From contig NZ_NFJL01000002.1 in assembly GCF_002159835.1 (NCBI RefSeq), positions 62,001-126,000 of the forward strand: a DNA stretch of 64,000 nt. Direction: 5' to 3'. Under the pieces are notes generated by a model that saw nothing but the letters and a program-made list of their open reading frames with translations, did no database searches and was not told the DNA's origin. The stretch comes from Blautia sp. An249 (lineage in GTDB: Bacteria > Bacillota > Clostridia > Lachnospirales > Lachnospiraceae). Shown here one piece after another: positions 1-9,800 of the stretch. The translations under genes were made by a program, and so were the position numbers. Position 1 is the stretch's first letter. The number at the start of each line of letters is the position of its first letter.

Positions 1-821
1 ACGGAAGCAGGGTAGTTGTTGGATGGAAGGCCATTGACGGCGCAGAAAGCTACCGAATCTACCGGAAAGAAGCAGGAGGAAGCTTTAAAGGTCTGGAAAC
101 TGTGGCAGGAGACGTAACCTCTTATGTGGATGAAACGGCAGAGGCAGGAGTAACCTACTACTACACCGTAAAAGGCTTCTGGGAAGAAAACGCCCAGGGA
201 ACCTGCACCCGGTACCCCACCAATGTAACTGCAAAGATTCCTGTGGACGCCCTGGCAACTCCTCAGGTAAAGACCCGTTCCGTCAACTATTGTACAGTAG
301 AGGTAACCTGGAACAAGGTGACAGGAGCAGAGAAATATGTGATTTACCGGAAAGAAGCGAAAGCGGGAACCTCCTTTAAATCCATCGGAACCGTCAGCGC
401 AGGCACTCTGAAATACCGTGACGGAAGCGCGAAGATGGGCGTAAACTTCTACTACACCGTAAAAGCCTATGCAGGAAGCATTTACAGTGATTATCAGAAG
501 ACCGTAACGGGAATGGCCGTACCGTCCTCTCCGGCTTTAAAGGGAGCAGTCAGCAGCAGTAAGGGCGTAACCGTAAGCTGGTCTGGTTCCAGAAAATCTG
601 CCGGCAGCTATGCCGATGGCTATCGTGTATTCAGAAAGACAGTTGGCGGAAACTGGAAGACGGTGGGAACCGTGGGAGCGAACACCAGAAGCTTCACCGA
701 CACCACAGGAGCGAAGGGAACCACTTATGTTTATACCGTAAGAGCTTATGTAAAACAGAGCAATGGAACGAATCTGTGGGGAACTTATGACGCCACAGGC
801 GTTTCCGGAGCCAAAAAATAA
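1..821 (+). CDS. Giant surface protein, 3' end only: Fn3-like repeats with the shared C-terminal pair
   Basis: The frame is open from base 3, so the start and most of the gene lie upstream of the window; the stop is TAA at 819-821. What remains is one incomplete and two complete Fn3-like repeats, each with a YRIYRK-type strand and a YYYTV strand. The last two repeats are the terminal pair found in seven other proteins of this window: one begins near VKTRSVNYCTVEV and the other ends at GVSGAKK. The DNA is almost identical to the 3' end of the gene at 21790-27771, which points to recent duplication or gene conversion. The catalytic or binding part of this protein is not visible, so its function cannot be assigned. 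No LPXTG motif or C-terminal membrane segment is present. Confidence 0.9.
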   Translation, partial: GSRVVVGWKAIDGAESYRIYRKEAGGSFKGLETVAGDVTSYVDETAEAGVTYYYTVKGFWEENAQGTCTRYPTNVTAKIPVDALATPQVKTRSVNYCTVEVTWNKVTGAEKYVIYRKEAKAGTSFKSIGTVSAGTLKYRDGSAKMGVNFYYTVKAYAGSIYSDYQKTVTGMAVPSSPALKGAVSSSKGVTVSWSGSRKSAGSYADGYRVFRKTVGGNWKTVGTVGANTRSFTDTTGAKGTTYVYTVRAYVKQSNGTNLWGTYDATGVSGAKK

Positions 822-853
822 AAAGTCCATAGAAACAAAAGTTTCATGAATTA

Positions 854-886
854 AGGCTGTCTCAGGACCATACTCTGAGACAGCCT
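854..886 (+). terminator. Perfect 12-bp hairpin after the giant gene
   Basis: The arms AGGCTGTCTCAG (854-865) and CTGAGACAGCCT (875-886) pair perfectly around a 9-base loop, 33 bases after a stop codon. No T-tract follows, so intrinsic termination would be weak; an RNA-stabilising 3' hairpin is an alternative. Confidence 0.55.
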
Positions 887-908
887 AACATTGATATACA
901 AAGGGCAA

Positions 909-941
909 TCCTAAAAGATTCTGTGTAAGAATGTTTTAGGA
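909..941 (+). promoter_or_regulatory. Imperfect hairpin in the leader of the MoxR operon
   Basis: TCCTAAAA and TTTTAGGA pair, followed by one G-G mismatch and an inner ATTCT/AGAAT stem. It lies 48 bases upstream of the MoxR start. No T-tract follows and no B12-box is visible, so it is neither a clear terminator nor a cobalamin riboswitch. It could be an operator or an RNA leader element; its role is unknown. Confidence 0.35.
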
Positions 942-988
942 CTGCGTTTTGAGGCAGAAAAATATAAAAAAGAATCGAAGGAGCAGAT

Positions 989-1918
989 ATGTTAGAGAAA
1001 ATTACAGCAGTTCGTGAGGAACTGAAAAAAGTAATTATCGGAAAAGAAGAAATTACAGATAAAATCCTGATGGCAATACTGGCCCGGGGACATATCCTTT
1101 TGGATGATATACCGGGAGTGGGAAAAACCACCACAGCCCTTACTTTCAGTAAAGCGCTGGGACTGGATTTCAAACGAATTCAGTTTACTCCGGATGTGGT
1201 ACCCTCCGATGTAACCGGATTTTCCGCCTATGATAAGGCGTTGGGAGAATTCCGCTACTATCCGGGCGCTGTTATGTGCAATATGCTGCTTGCGGACGAG
1301 ATTAACCGTACTTCCAGTAAAACCCAGTCCGCTCTTCTGGAGGTTATGGCAGAGGGAAATGTAACTGTGGACGGACAGACCTACCAGGTACCGGCTCCCT
1401 TTGTGGTGATTGCCACCCAGAACCCGGTGGGAACTGCCGGAACACAGATGCTGCCGGAATCCCAGTTAGACCGGTTTATGATCTGTCTGAATATGGGCTA
1501 TCCGGATCGAAAGAGCCAGATTAACCTGCTGCGGGATCGACAGGGAGAAGATCCGTTGGATCAGATACAGAAAATTTTAAATACGGAAGACTTAATAAAC
1601 CTTCAGGAGGAAGTCAGTGATATTTACGTTTCTGACGAAATCCTGGGATATATCACGGATTTGACAGAGGCAACCAGAAATCAGGAAGCCATTCTTCTGG
1701 GAGTCAGTCCCAGAGGGGCCCTGGCTTTATGCCGCATGAGCAAAGCCTGCGCCTATCTGCAGGAAAGAGATTATGTGGTTCCCGATGATGTAAGGGAAGT
1801 TTTTGCCAGTGTATGCGGACACCGGACTTTAATCAGTCCGAAAGCGCGGATCGCCGGGATGACACAGAGAGATTTGCTGGAACAGATTTCTCAGACAGTG
1901 ACTGTTCCGAAAATCTGA
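989..1918 (+). CDS. MoxR-family AAA+ ATPase
   Basis: A 309-residue cytoplasmic AAA+ ATPase of the MoxR family. Visible motifs are Walker A GVGKTT (43-48), Walker B LLADEINR (100-107), sensor 1 ATQNP (142-146) and a DRF motif (161-163), followed by a helical lid domain; all key residues are intact. MoxR proteins act as chaperone-like remodelling ATPases, often beside DUF58/vWA and transglutaminase-like membrane proteins, which is exactly the order here. The start at 989 is set by AAGGAG at 978-983. The DUF58 gene follows after 12 bases, so the genes are probably co-transcribed. Its client is unknown; from context it may help assemble or mature the secreted DUF4430 proteins downstream, which is inference. 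Confidence 0.93.
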   Translation: MLEKITAVREELKKVIIGKEEITDKILMAILARGHILLDDIPGVGKTTTALTFSKALGLDFKRIQFTPDVVPSDVTGFSAYDKALGEFRYYPGAVMCNMLLADEINRTSSKTQSALLEVMAEGNVTVDGQTYQVPAPFVVIATQNPVGTAGTQMLPESQLDRFMICLNMGYPDRKSQINLLRDRQGEDPLDQIQKILNTEDLINLQEEVSDIYVSDEILGYITDLTEATRNQEAILLGVSPRGALALCRMSKACAYLQERDYVVPDDVREVFASVCGHRTLISPKARIAGMTQRDLLEQISQTVTVPKI

Positions 1919-1930
1919 CAGGAGGAAGAA

Positions 1931-3082
1931 ATGAAAAGTACGAGAATCTTTGGCGGCATATGGTTCCTTCTCAGTATTCTGGGCTATCTGGTTACTGCCT
2001 CTTATCTGTGGCTGGAAATTTGTATGGGAATGGCTGCAGTTGGCTGTATTTTCGGTATTCTTGTACTCTTTACAGGAAAGGGACTTAAGTTTCGGATACA
2101 GCTTCCGGAAGGGGCGGAGAAGAAGCAGAAGACGGAAGGAAAACTGATCGTAGAAAATTCATCACTGCTTCCTGTTTTTCATGGAAGAACCTGTTTTTAT
2201 ATCGAAAATTATCTGACAGGAGAGAGAAAAAAAGTTCCTGTGGAATTCGCCGTATTTTCCAGAGGAAAAAGCAGCACGGATTTTCAGATTGAGAGCCAGT
2301 ACTGCGGAAATCTGCGGTTTCGGATTGAAGAAGTTTCAGTGGCAGATCCCTTTTATCTGTTCACCAGAAAACGGAAAGGGAAAGCGGTGAAAGACCTTCT
2401 GATTCTTCCGGGAGTCATTGAACCGGCGATTCAGTTGTCTTCCAGGGAAGCGTATGATATGGAAAGCTTTTCCTATTCTTCTGCGAAAAAGGGAGATGAC
2501 AGCAGTGAAACTTTTGAGATTCGGGAGTATCAGACCTCAGACAGTATGCGTCAGATCCACTGGAAACTGACCCAGAAACTGGGAGAGTTCATGGTGCGGG
2601 AGAAAAGTTATCCGATTCAGAACACGATTCTGGTGCTTCTGGAGACCGGTTTTCCGGGAAAAGAGAAAAGAGAGCCGGCTGTCATGGACGCCCTTGCAGA
2701 AGTGGGAACCGGAATCCTTCACCGTTTCTATGGACAGGGTCTTTCCTTTGAAGTGGGAGTTTACGATCATAAGGAACAGAAACTGCACAGAAAACGGATA
2801 GAAAACAGCGAAGACATCTGGGAGATGACGGCTGTCTTCGTCAAGGCCCAGAGAAAACAGACAGAGGAGACGGTTATCCGCCATTATCTGGAACAGGAAA
2901 CCGGCGTTTTTGCCCGCTGCCTCTATCTGACGGCAGGGGAAGTAAGCTCCGATGCAGAACTTCTTGCAGAGCGCGGGCCGGTGACCATCCTGTGCTGCGG
3001 CGGACAGGCTCTTGCCGGCGAATCGGTCTATATGTTTACACCGGAACACTGGCAGGAAGAACTGGCAGGAATTTCATTATAG
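1931..3082 (+). CDS. DUF58 (vWA-like) membrane protein with degenerate metal site
   Basis: A 383-residue protein of the DUF58 family, the usual partner of MoxR ATPases. Two hydrophobic segments lie at the N-terminus (about residues 5-48). The family hallmark around EYQTSDSMRQIHWK is near residues 198-211, followed by a vWA-like fold. In active vWA domains a D-x-S-x-S motif binds a metal ion; the equivalent strand here reads VLLETGFP with Glu at 238, so the canonical metal site appears lost. The start has a GGAGGAAG ribosome-binding site at 1920-1927. It lies between MoxR and the transglutaminase-fold gene and is probably in the same operon. Family assignment is firm; biochemical role unknown. 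Confidence 0.88.
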   Translation: MKSTRIFGGIWFLLSILGYLVTASYLWLEICMGMAAVGCIFGILVLFTGKGLKFRIQLPEGAEKKQKTEGKLIVENSSLLPVFHGRTCFYIENYLTGERKKVPVEFAVFSRGKSSTDFQIESQYCGNLRFRIEEVSVADPFYLFTRKRKGKAVKDLLILPGVIEPAIQLSSREAYDMESFSYSSAKKGDDSSETFEIREYQTSDSMRQIHWKLTQKLGEFMVREKSYPIQNTILVLLETGFPGKEKREPAVMDALAEVGTGILHRFYGQGLSFEVGVYDHKEQKLHRKRIENSEDIWEMTAVFVKAQRKQTEETVIRHYLEQETGVFARCLYLTAGEVSSDAELLAERGPVTILCCGGQALAGESVYMFTPEHWQEELAGISL

Positions 3083-3101
3083 CAGGAATGGGGAAAGAGG
3101 A

Positions 3102-5435
3102 ATGGATGTAAGTCTGATAAAAAAGAAAGAAGGAAAGAAAGAGCTTTGTCTTTCTGTGCTTGTGGAAGCAGCCGCCGTCTCTCTGGCGGTAAACGGATTC
3201 CTGACCGCTGTGTTAAATCTGCTGGAAGTATCCTGTAACAGGGGATGGCTTTTGGGATTCAGCTTTGTGGCTGCGATGGCTGCGAAACTGCTGTCAATGG
3301 GAAAATATGGTTCCTACGGGGGAATCGGAGCATTGGTTCTCTGGGCCGGTGTGGGAGTCAGCCCTGCAGGAAAGGTATTTCTGGACGGAGCAATTTCCCT
3401 TTATAACCAGATTGCATATCGGTTAAGCTGTGAGACCAAACTGGATTTACAGGAACTGGATCGGATATATCCTCAGGATACAGGGCGAAACCAACTGCTG
3501 TTTTTATTCTTTCTGGCGGCCTTTCTGGGAGTGGTCTGCTTCCTTCTGATAAAGATTCACTGGGAAGCCGGGCTGGCTTTCTTCTGGATACTGGCGGAAG
3601 GGATTTCCCTGTACCTGAAAAAAAACTGGGATACCCTTTCTATGGTCAGCCTTCTGGCCGGTCTGTCGCTGATATGGCTGCTGGCTGTTTACCAGGGGAA
3701 AAAACGGGGAATAGCAGGCAACAGCAGCGGGATGGTTCTGATTTCCGGCCTTGTTACGGGAATCGGAGTGATTCTGCTGACTCTGGGAATGAAGTACCTT
3801 CTTCCCGATACCCTGCCGCTGAGTAAACTGGGAAATACCGCTTCGGAGAAAATCGCAGAAGCAGCGGAAGAATTCCGCTATGGAGGAAAAGAAATCAACC
3901 GTCTGCCGAAAGGCGAGCTTTCCGGTCTGGGCAGTTGGGAAGCTTCTGAGGATACGGCTTTAACGGTAACCATGGATACGCCGGAATCTTTATATCTGAG
4001 AGGATATGTGGGAAGCAGCTACAACGGCAGCGGTTGGGAGACGCTGGACGGGGAAATCACCTGGGAACAGCGGCCGCTTTTCTACTGGCTCCACCAGTCC
4101 GGATTCTACGGAAACCGACAGTTAAATCTGGCGGCCCAGGAAGCAGGAGAGCAGACAGAACAGAATAAAATAACCGTGAAAAATGAAAATGCGGACAGAG
4201 AGTATTATTATCTTCCCTATGAGCTAAGCAGTTTCACGGAAGAAACCCTGTCTAAAGAAGACGCGGGACAGTCTTCCCGGAAATTCCGGGGAGAGAGGGA
4301 ATATGAATTTGAAACTGCTCAGAATCTGACCGGGGAGTTTCCGGATCTGGCGGCAAAACTGTATCTGGCGCAGGACGGGCAGGGCAGCTATCTGGAGGAA
4401 GAACCTTATTATAACGCATTTGTTTACGAGAATTATCTGGAACTGCCTGACAGTACCAGAAAGCTGCTGAAAGAGGAGCTGGGAAATAATGGTTCTTCTT
4501 CCATGGGACATGTAAATTATTACTGGGCGATTTCCAGGATTCAGACTTATCTGGAAAGCGCTGTGAATTATACAGAGACAACGGGCAGCGTGCCGGACTC
4601 CGGTGACTTTCTGTCTTACTTTCTGAAAGAGGCAAAAGGAGGCTACAGCGTACAGTATGCCACTGCGGCGGCGCTGATGTTCCGTTATTACGGGATTCCT
4701 TCCCGCTATGTGGAAGGGTATCTGATTACACCGGAAGATATAGAAGGAAAACAGGCGGGAGAAGAAATCTCCATACCGGGAACCAACGGAGAAGCCTGGG
4801 TGGAGATTTATGTGGATACCCTGGGCTGGGTTCCTCTGGAAATGGTTCCCGAGGAACACAGACGTATGGAACAGCCGGATCTGACCAGAGGCCTTCAGGC
4901 AGATTCTACCAAGGTGGTATCACCTCAGCAGCAGCAGTCACAAAACCAGGTACAGCAGACCGGAAATACAGAAAATTCTATAAAAGAAGCGTTTCTGTAT
5001 CTGGGGAAAATACTTCTGGCTATCCTGCTGATCTTCGACTGCTTCTGTCTGGTATTTTTCCTGTATGTGATCTGCAGACGTCTGATAACAATCCGAAGAA
5101 GGAAGAAACTTTTCTATCAGCCGGATGTGAGAAAGGGAATCTGCTGTGTATCTTCCTATATGATTACGCTTCTGGAATATCTGTCTCCCGGTCTGGGAAA
5201 CAGCAAAGTGAAAGAGAGCAGTCAGTGGGTGAAAGAACATTTTACCGATGACCTGGCCCGGGAATATACACAGGCCAGAACCATCGCCCAGAGGGCGGCG
5301 TTTAGCACCCATGAAATGACACAGGCAGACAGAGCAGAGGTGCTGGACTGTCAGAGGCAGATGCTGAAAGAAATCTTAAAAAGAAAGAGCTGGCAGGAAC
5401 GTTGGAGAATGCGTTACATCTGCCGTCTCTATTAA
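3102..5435 (+). CDS. Polytopic membrane protein with inactive transglutaminase-like domain
   Basis: A 777-residue membrane protein of the TgpA-like type. About seven hydrophobic segments fill the first 230 residues, followed by an extracytoplasmic transglutaminase-like domain (about 440-585), another membrane helix near 640-660 and a cytoplasmic tail. The fold is recognisable from YATAAALMFRYYGIPSRYVE and GWVPLE, but all three catalytic positions are changed: the Cys position is Ser516 (GYSVQYA), the His position is Glu564 (NGEAWVE) and the Asp position is Glu580 (GWVPLE). It is therefore probably a pseudo-enzyme used for binding or scaffolding. An upstream in-frame ATG at 3012 overlaps the DUF58 gene deeply; ATG 3102, just after an AAAGAGG tract, was preferred. 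Confidence 0.85.
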   Translation: MDVSLIKKKEGKKELCLSVLVEAAAVSLAVNGFLTAVLNLLEVSCNRGWLLGFSFVAAMAAKLLSMGKYGSYGGIGALVLWAGVGVSPAGKVFLDGAISLYNQIAYRLSCETKLDLQELDRIYPQDTGRNQLLFLFFLAAFLGVVCFLLIKIHWEAGLAFFWILAEGISLYLKKNWDTLSMVSLLAGLSLIWLLAVYQGKKRGIAGNSSGMVLISGLVTGIGVILLTLGMKYLLPDTLPLSKLGNTASEKIAEAAEEFRYGGKEINRLPKGELSGLGSWEASEDTALTVTMDTPESLYLRGYVGSSYNGSGWETLDGEITWEQRPLFYWLHQSGFYGNRQLNLAAQEAGEQTEQNKITVKNENADREYYYLPYELSSFTEETLSKEDAGQSSRKFRGEREYEFETAQNLTGEFPDLAAKLYLAQDGQGSYLEEEPYYNAFVYENYLELPDSTRKLLKEELGNNGSSSMGHVNYYWAISRIQTYLESAVNYTETTGSVPDSGDFLSYFLKEAKGGYSVQYATAAALMFRYYGIPSRYVEGYLITPEDIEGKQAGEEISIPGTNGEAWVEIYVDTLGWVPLEMVPEEHRRMEQPDLTRGLQADSTKVVSPQQQQSQNQVQQTGNTENSIKEAFLYLGKILLAILLIFDCFCLVFFLYVICRRLITIRRRKKLFYQPDVRKGICCVSSYMITLLEYLSPGLGNSKVKESSQWVKEHFTDDLAREYTQARTIAQRAAFSTHEMTQADRAEVLDCQRQMLKEILKRKSWQERWRMRYICRLY

Positions 5436-5450
5436 CCGGGAGGAACGTCT

Positions 5451-6776
5451 ATGAAAGCAAAGAGAAGGAAATATATACTGGCGGCAATCATAGGCCTGTG
5501 CCTGGTGTTTATTGCAGGAACCTTCGTGTGGGGAATGGGAAGGCAAAAAGAAGCAGTTCCGGAAAATCCTCTGGAAAAACCCTGCGGAACCTTTTCCCAG
5601 GTACTCTACACAGGAAAAGGCTACTCGGCGGATATTTCCGGGGATACAAGGGATAAGGACAGCAGGCCTTCCATTGAGGAACAGATTCCGGAGGAAGAGA
5701 CAGAAAGGGAAGAGACAGAAGAAGAACAGATAACAGAGAATCCCGGCGGCGACCCAAGTCCGGGAGAGGGGGAGAGCGTTCCCCATGAAAATCCTGACAA
5801 AGAAGAAGGAGAGGATGTGGGCTCCCCCCTGAAACTGACGCCTACGCCGGTTCCCACTCCGGTACCGACGCCGGCGCCCACGGCAATCCCCCCGGAGGAG
5901 CAGAATCCTCCGGAACATGCGGATCAGGGCAACGATGAGGAAAATCAGGAAGGGGCCATTACTCCTCCGGCAGACGATCCCAATGAAGGAAAATATCCGT
6001 ATATTGAGGTCACTGGTCTGGAAGATAACGTACAGACATCGGTTCTGCCCTTCTATGTCAGCGGATACGACTGGCAGGGACGGTATCTTGATTCAAGGCA
6101 TCTGAATGTATTCTGTAATGGAGAAGTACTGCATTCTCTTGATGATGACGGAAGCAGGGTCAGTTACCGGGCAGAGCTTCAGGATGGATATAACGAGATA
6201 AAGATAACGGTAACAGATGATGAAAACCGCTCAAGTGAGTATACCTATGGAGTAACAAAAGACGGAGACGGGGAACCTGAAATAGCCGGAAGCCTTCTGT
6301 TGAGTGTGGAAGCCAACACCATCGGTATCGGCAATCTGTTCGGCCCTCAGGAAGTGGAATTTTATCAGAATGAAACCCTCTTTACTCTTCTTAGCAGAGT
6401 GATGGAGGAGAACGGGTATCGGATTCTGACAGGAGATTCTCCGGGGTATGTTACCGGCATTGCCGGTGTGGGAATTACAGATGGGTATCAGATTCCCCAG
6501 GATTTAAGAGACAAGCTGGTGGAGGAAGGTTTTTCCATAATTACCGACGACCCGTATGAAGACAGTTACCAGCCGGATTCTTTAAGTGAGTTTGACTTTA
6601 CCGGCTCATCCGGATGGCTCTATCAGGTAAATGGAGTATATATGAATACGGGAATGGACACCCAGCTTCTGATGAAGGGATCCGGATATGACGGAAGCGA
6701 GGTAAGGGTCCGCTATACACTGGCGGAGGGCTACGACGTGGGAGCAAAAGGGGAAAATTCCTGGTTTGATAAATGA
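5451..6776 (+). CDS. Membrane-anchored DUF4430 (transcobalamin C-terminal-like) protein
   Basis: A 441-residue protein with an N-terminal membrane helix or uncleaved signal (about residues 8-30), a Glu-rich and Pro-rich stalk including PTPVPTPVPTPAPT (about 60-165), an Ig-like domain (about 182-273) and a DUF4430 domain (about 278-435) with the typical GSSGWLYQVNG and VRVRYTL strands. DUF4430 corresponds to the C-terminal beta domain of animal transcobalamin and intrinsic factor. The layout suggests a stalk-displayed ligand-binding domain at the cell surface. It follows the pseudo-transglutaminase gene by 15 bases with a GGGAGG ribosome-binding site and runs straight into the next DUF4430 gene, so it likely belongs to one operon. 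Corrinoid binding is inferred from family and from the nearby riboswitches. Confidence 0.85.
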   Translation: MKAKRRKYILAAIIGLCLVFIAGTFVWGMGRQKEAVPENPLEKPCGTFSQVLYTGKGYSADISGDTRDKDSRPSIEEQIPEEETEREETEEEQITENPGGDPSPGEGESVPHENPDKEEGEDVGSPLKLTPTPVPTPVPTPAPTAIPPEEQNPPEHADQGNDEENQEGAITPPADDPNEGKYPYIEVTGLEDNVQTSVLPFYVSGYDWQGRYLDSRHLNVFCNGEVLHSLDDDGSRVSYRAELQDGYNEIKITVTDDENRSSEYTYGVTKDGDGEPEIAGSLLLSVEANTIGIGNLFGPQEVEFYQNETLFTLLSRVMEENGYRILTGDSPGYVTGIAGVGITDGYQIPQDLRDKLVEEGFSIITDDPYEDSYQPDSLSEFDFTGSSGWLYQVNGVYMNTGMDTQLLMKGSGYDGSEVRVRYTLAEGYDVGAKGENSWFDK

Positions 6777-6802
6777 GTGATAAGAAGGAGGAGAAACAGG
6801 AA

Positions 6803-9800
6803 ATGAAGAAACAGGTAAAGAGATTTCTGGCAGTTTTTCTGATTGCAGTGCTGACACTGCCCGGCCCCACAGGGGTCTGGGCGGCAGAAGCGCTGACAGA
6901 AGAAGTTTCAGGAGAGGAACTTCTGCAAGACGTCCAGGAGAGCGGGCTCTCTTTGGAGGAAGAAGAGGGACTGACGGAAGAAACCGAAGAAGCAAAGCCG
7001 GCAGAAGAGCCGGAAGAGGAACCTCTGGCAGAAGATGCAGAAGGTACGGATACCGGGACAGAAAAGGAACAGTCTCTGGCCCGGACATCCAGAGCAGCCG
7101 ACAGTCAGATAAAGAGATTTGAAACCAGCCTGGAAGAGGGGAAGGCGATTAAAGGAAGCAAGTATACCTTCGACGTATGGGCCCAGGATCAGGAAGGCAA
7201 TGCCATGGATACGGCCGTATATCTTTACCCGGCCGGAGATCTGGAGAGTCAGGAACCGGTGGAAGTAAACTGGGAAGATACAGAAAAGACCAGCTACACC
7301 CTGGATCTGAAAGGAAAAGAGGGAGGAGCCTATGAGATTCTCATTCAGGTTCTTTCAGATGGCGCAGTACTGGATTCCATGGTTCGGTCCATTGAATATA
7401 TCCCGGCAGAAGAGGGAGAACTGATTGGATATGCAGCCTATGATGTGGAAATGTTTACCATTTCCAACGGATTTTTAATTGAACCGGAACTGGTACCCAT
7501 TTACGAAGGGGAAAACGCAGCCATTGCGCTGGTACGTCTTCTGGAAGAACACGGGTATGGTTATCAGATGACAGGCTCTCTGACTTCTGATTTCTATCTG
7601 GCCAGAATCACAGGTATGGATTTAACCCAGGAGCCCCAGCTTCCGGCAGAGGTAGCAGAGATTAAACAGGTGGCCAATTCCTTTAATCCGGATAATTACG
7701 ACTATGTAAAAGGCGGTCTGGGCGAATTCGATTTCAGCAGTATGAGCGGATGGATGTACAGCCTGAATAATGTATTTCCCAATGTGGGATTTGCGGATAG
7801 CTATCCCCAGGACGGAGATGTGGTCCGGGTTCAGTTCACCGTAGGATACGGAACAGAAATCGGAGGAGAAGGAGGACTGGGAGGAAGCTACGGCCCGGAT
7901 ATGGCTCCCGGCTATTCCGTAGGAAATAAAGATGAACTGATTCTGCAGATTGCCCGGTTTAATTCCGCAGTGAATAAAGACGATCTCCAGGCAGTAAACA
8001 GTATCGCGCAGGCGTATCAGGAAGGAATGGATGTCCTTTATGAGATTCCGGCCAGTCAGATCGCCATTGATGAAGCTTCCATTGAATTTCAGAATGTGAT
8101 GAGCGGTTCTCTGGATGAACTTACAGGGATTTCCCTGAATGCGGACGAACTTACCATGGGGATGAACGATGTTTTCCCGCTGACGGTTTCTGTGTCTCCT
8201 TCCAATATCCGGATACCGGTAAACGCACAGTTTAACAGTGATAACCGGGAGACGGCAACCGTATCTGCCAATGGAACCATTACGGCCACAGGGGCGGGAA
8301 CGGCAACCATTACCGTATCCGTCAACGACGGAGCTTATGTGGAGGAGTGTCAGATATATGTGGAAGAAGTTCCCGCAGAATCTCTGGAGATCCTGCCCCA
8401 CAGCCTGAAACTGAAACTGAAGGAACAGGCGGATCTGGAAGTGAATTTAACACCGGCAAACACCACAGATGCCGGAAAGATTCAGTGGTCTTCTTCCAAT
8501 GAAGAAGTTGCAACCGTAGAAAACGGAAAAGTGATTGCAGTAGGAGGAGGAACCGCCGTCATTACGGCAAAGACAGGAAATCTGTCGGATACCTGCCAGG
8601 TTTCGGTAGACGTTAAAAATATAGAATCCATACAGGCAGTACCGCGAAGTCTTTCCCTGGGATTCGGACAGTCTGCGGATCTGCAGGCAGAAATTTCGCC
8701 TTCAGATTACAGCAGCAGAGGAATTCTCTGGTCTGCTGCCACACCGGAAGATGAAGCGCTGCTGGCCGTGCTTCCCAAGGGACATATTACAGCAAGGGAG
8801 ACGGAAGGACTGGCAACGGTAAGAGTAACGGCTGTGGACGAAGGACTTACTTCTGATATGCTGGTACGGATTACAGAAAATCCGATAGGGACCACAAAGG
8901 CAGAACTGCCGGAGAGTCTGACCATGCAGCCGGAAGCAGCCACAGAACTTACGGCTGAAATAACGCCGGCAAATGCAACGGATCCCCTGGTATGGGAAAG
9001 CTCGGATCCGCAGATCGTATCTGTCACAGACGGAACTCTGGAAGGGAAGAAAGAAGGAAGCGCAGTCATCACCGTATATTCCGGTGAGAAATCAGCCTCC
9101 TGTAAGGTGACAGTAAAAGACGGACTGACAGAAGAACAGATTCAGACCTTCGAGAATACAGTTCCGTCCGCAGCAGTTTCTCAGATTACCTATTGCGGAG
9201 CAACCGTTACCTGGAAACAGGTGGAACATGCACAGGGATACCGGATTTACCGGAAAACTTCCGGCGGTTCCTACGTGGGACTGGCAACTGCAGAAGGGGG
9301 AGACACCCTGACTTATACAGATACTTCCGCGATTCCGGGAACCACCTATTATTATACAGTGAAAGCCTATACCACTCAGGATGACACCCAGTACTGGAGC
9401 AGTTATAACAAGACAGGAATTAAGGCGGTAACAGAAAAACTGGCGGCTCCAAAACTTCTGAAGACGACGCCTCTTTCCAATACAAAGCTGCAGGTACAGT
9501 GGGAAGAGACAAAAGGAGCCAAAGAATACCGGATTTACCGGAAGACCAAAGGCGGAAGCTGGACCGGAATTACCAATGTAAAAGCGGGAACAACCACTTA
9601 TACCGATACGGTAAAGAAAGGCACCACCTATTATTACACCGTAAGAGCTTTATATGACAGTTATATGAGTGACTGTGACCTGACGGGAATTTCAGGGGCA
9701 ACCCTGGCAACGGTAGGCGGCCTGAAGGCCTCTGCGAAATCCAATGCCTCTGTGACAGTAAGCTGGACGAAAATCAGCGGGGCAGAAGGGTATCGTATAT

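Noticed and set aside
4600..4850. Active transglutaminase/protease function
   Set aside because: The Cys, His and Asp positions are Ser, Glu and Glu, so only the fold is supported.
4224..4859. Minus-strand open frame inside the transglutaminase-like gene
   Set aside because: No start signal or known domain, and it is fully covered by a convincing membrane-protein gene.
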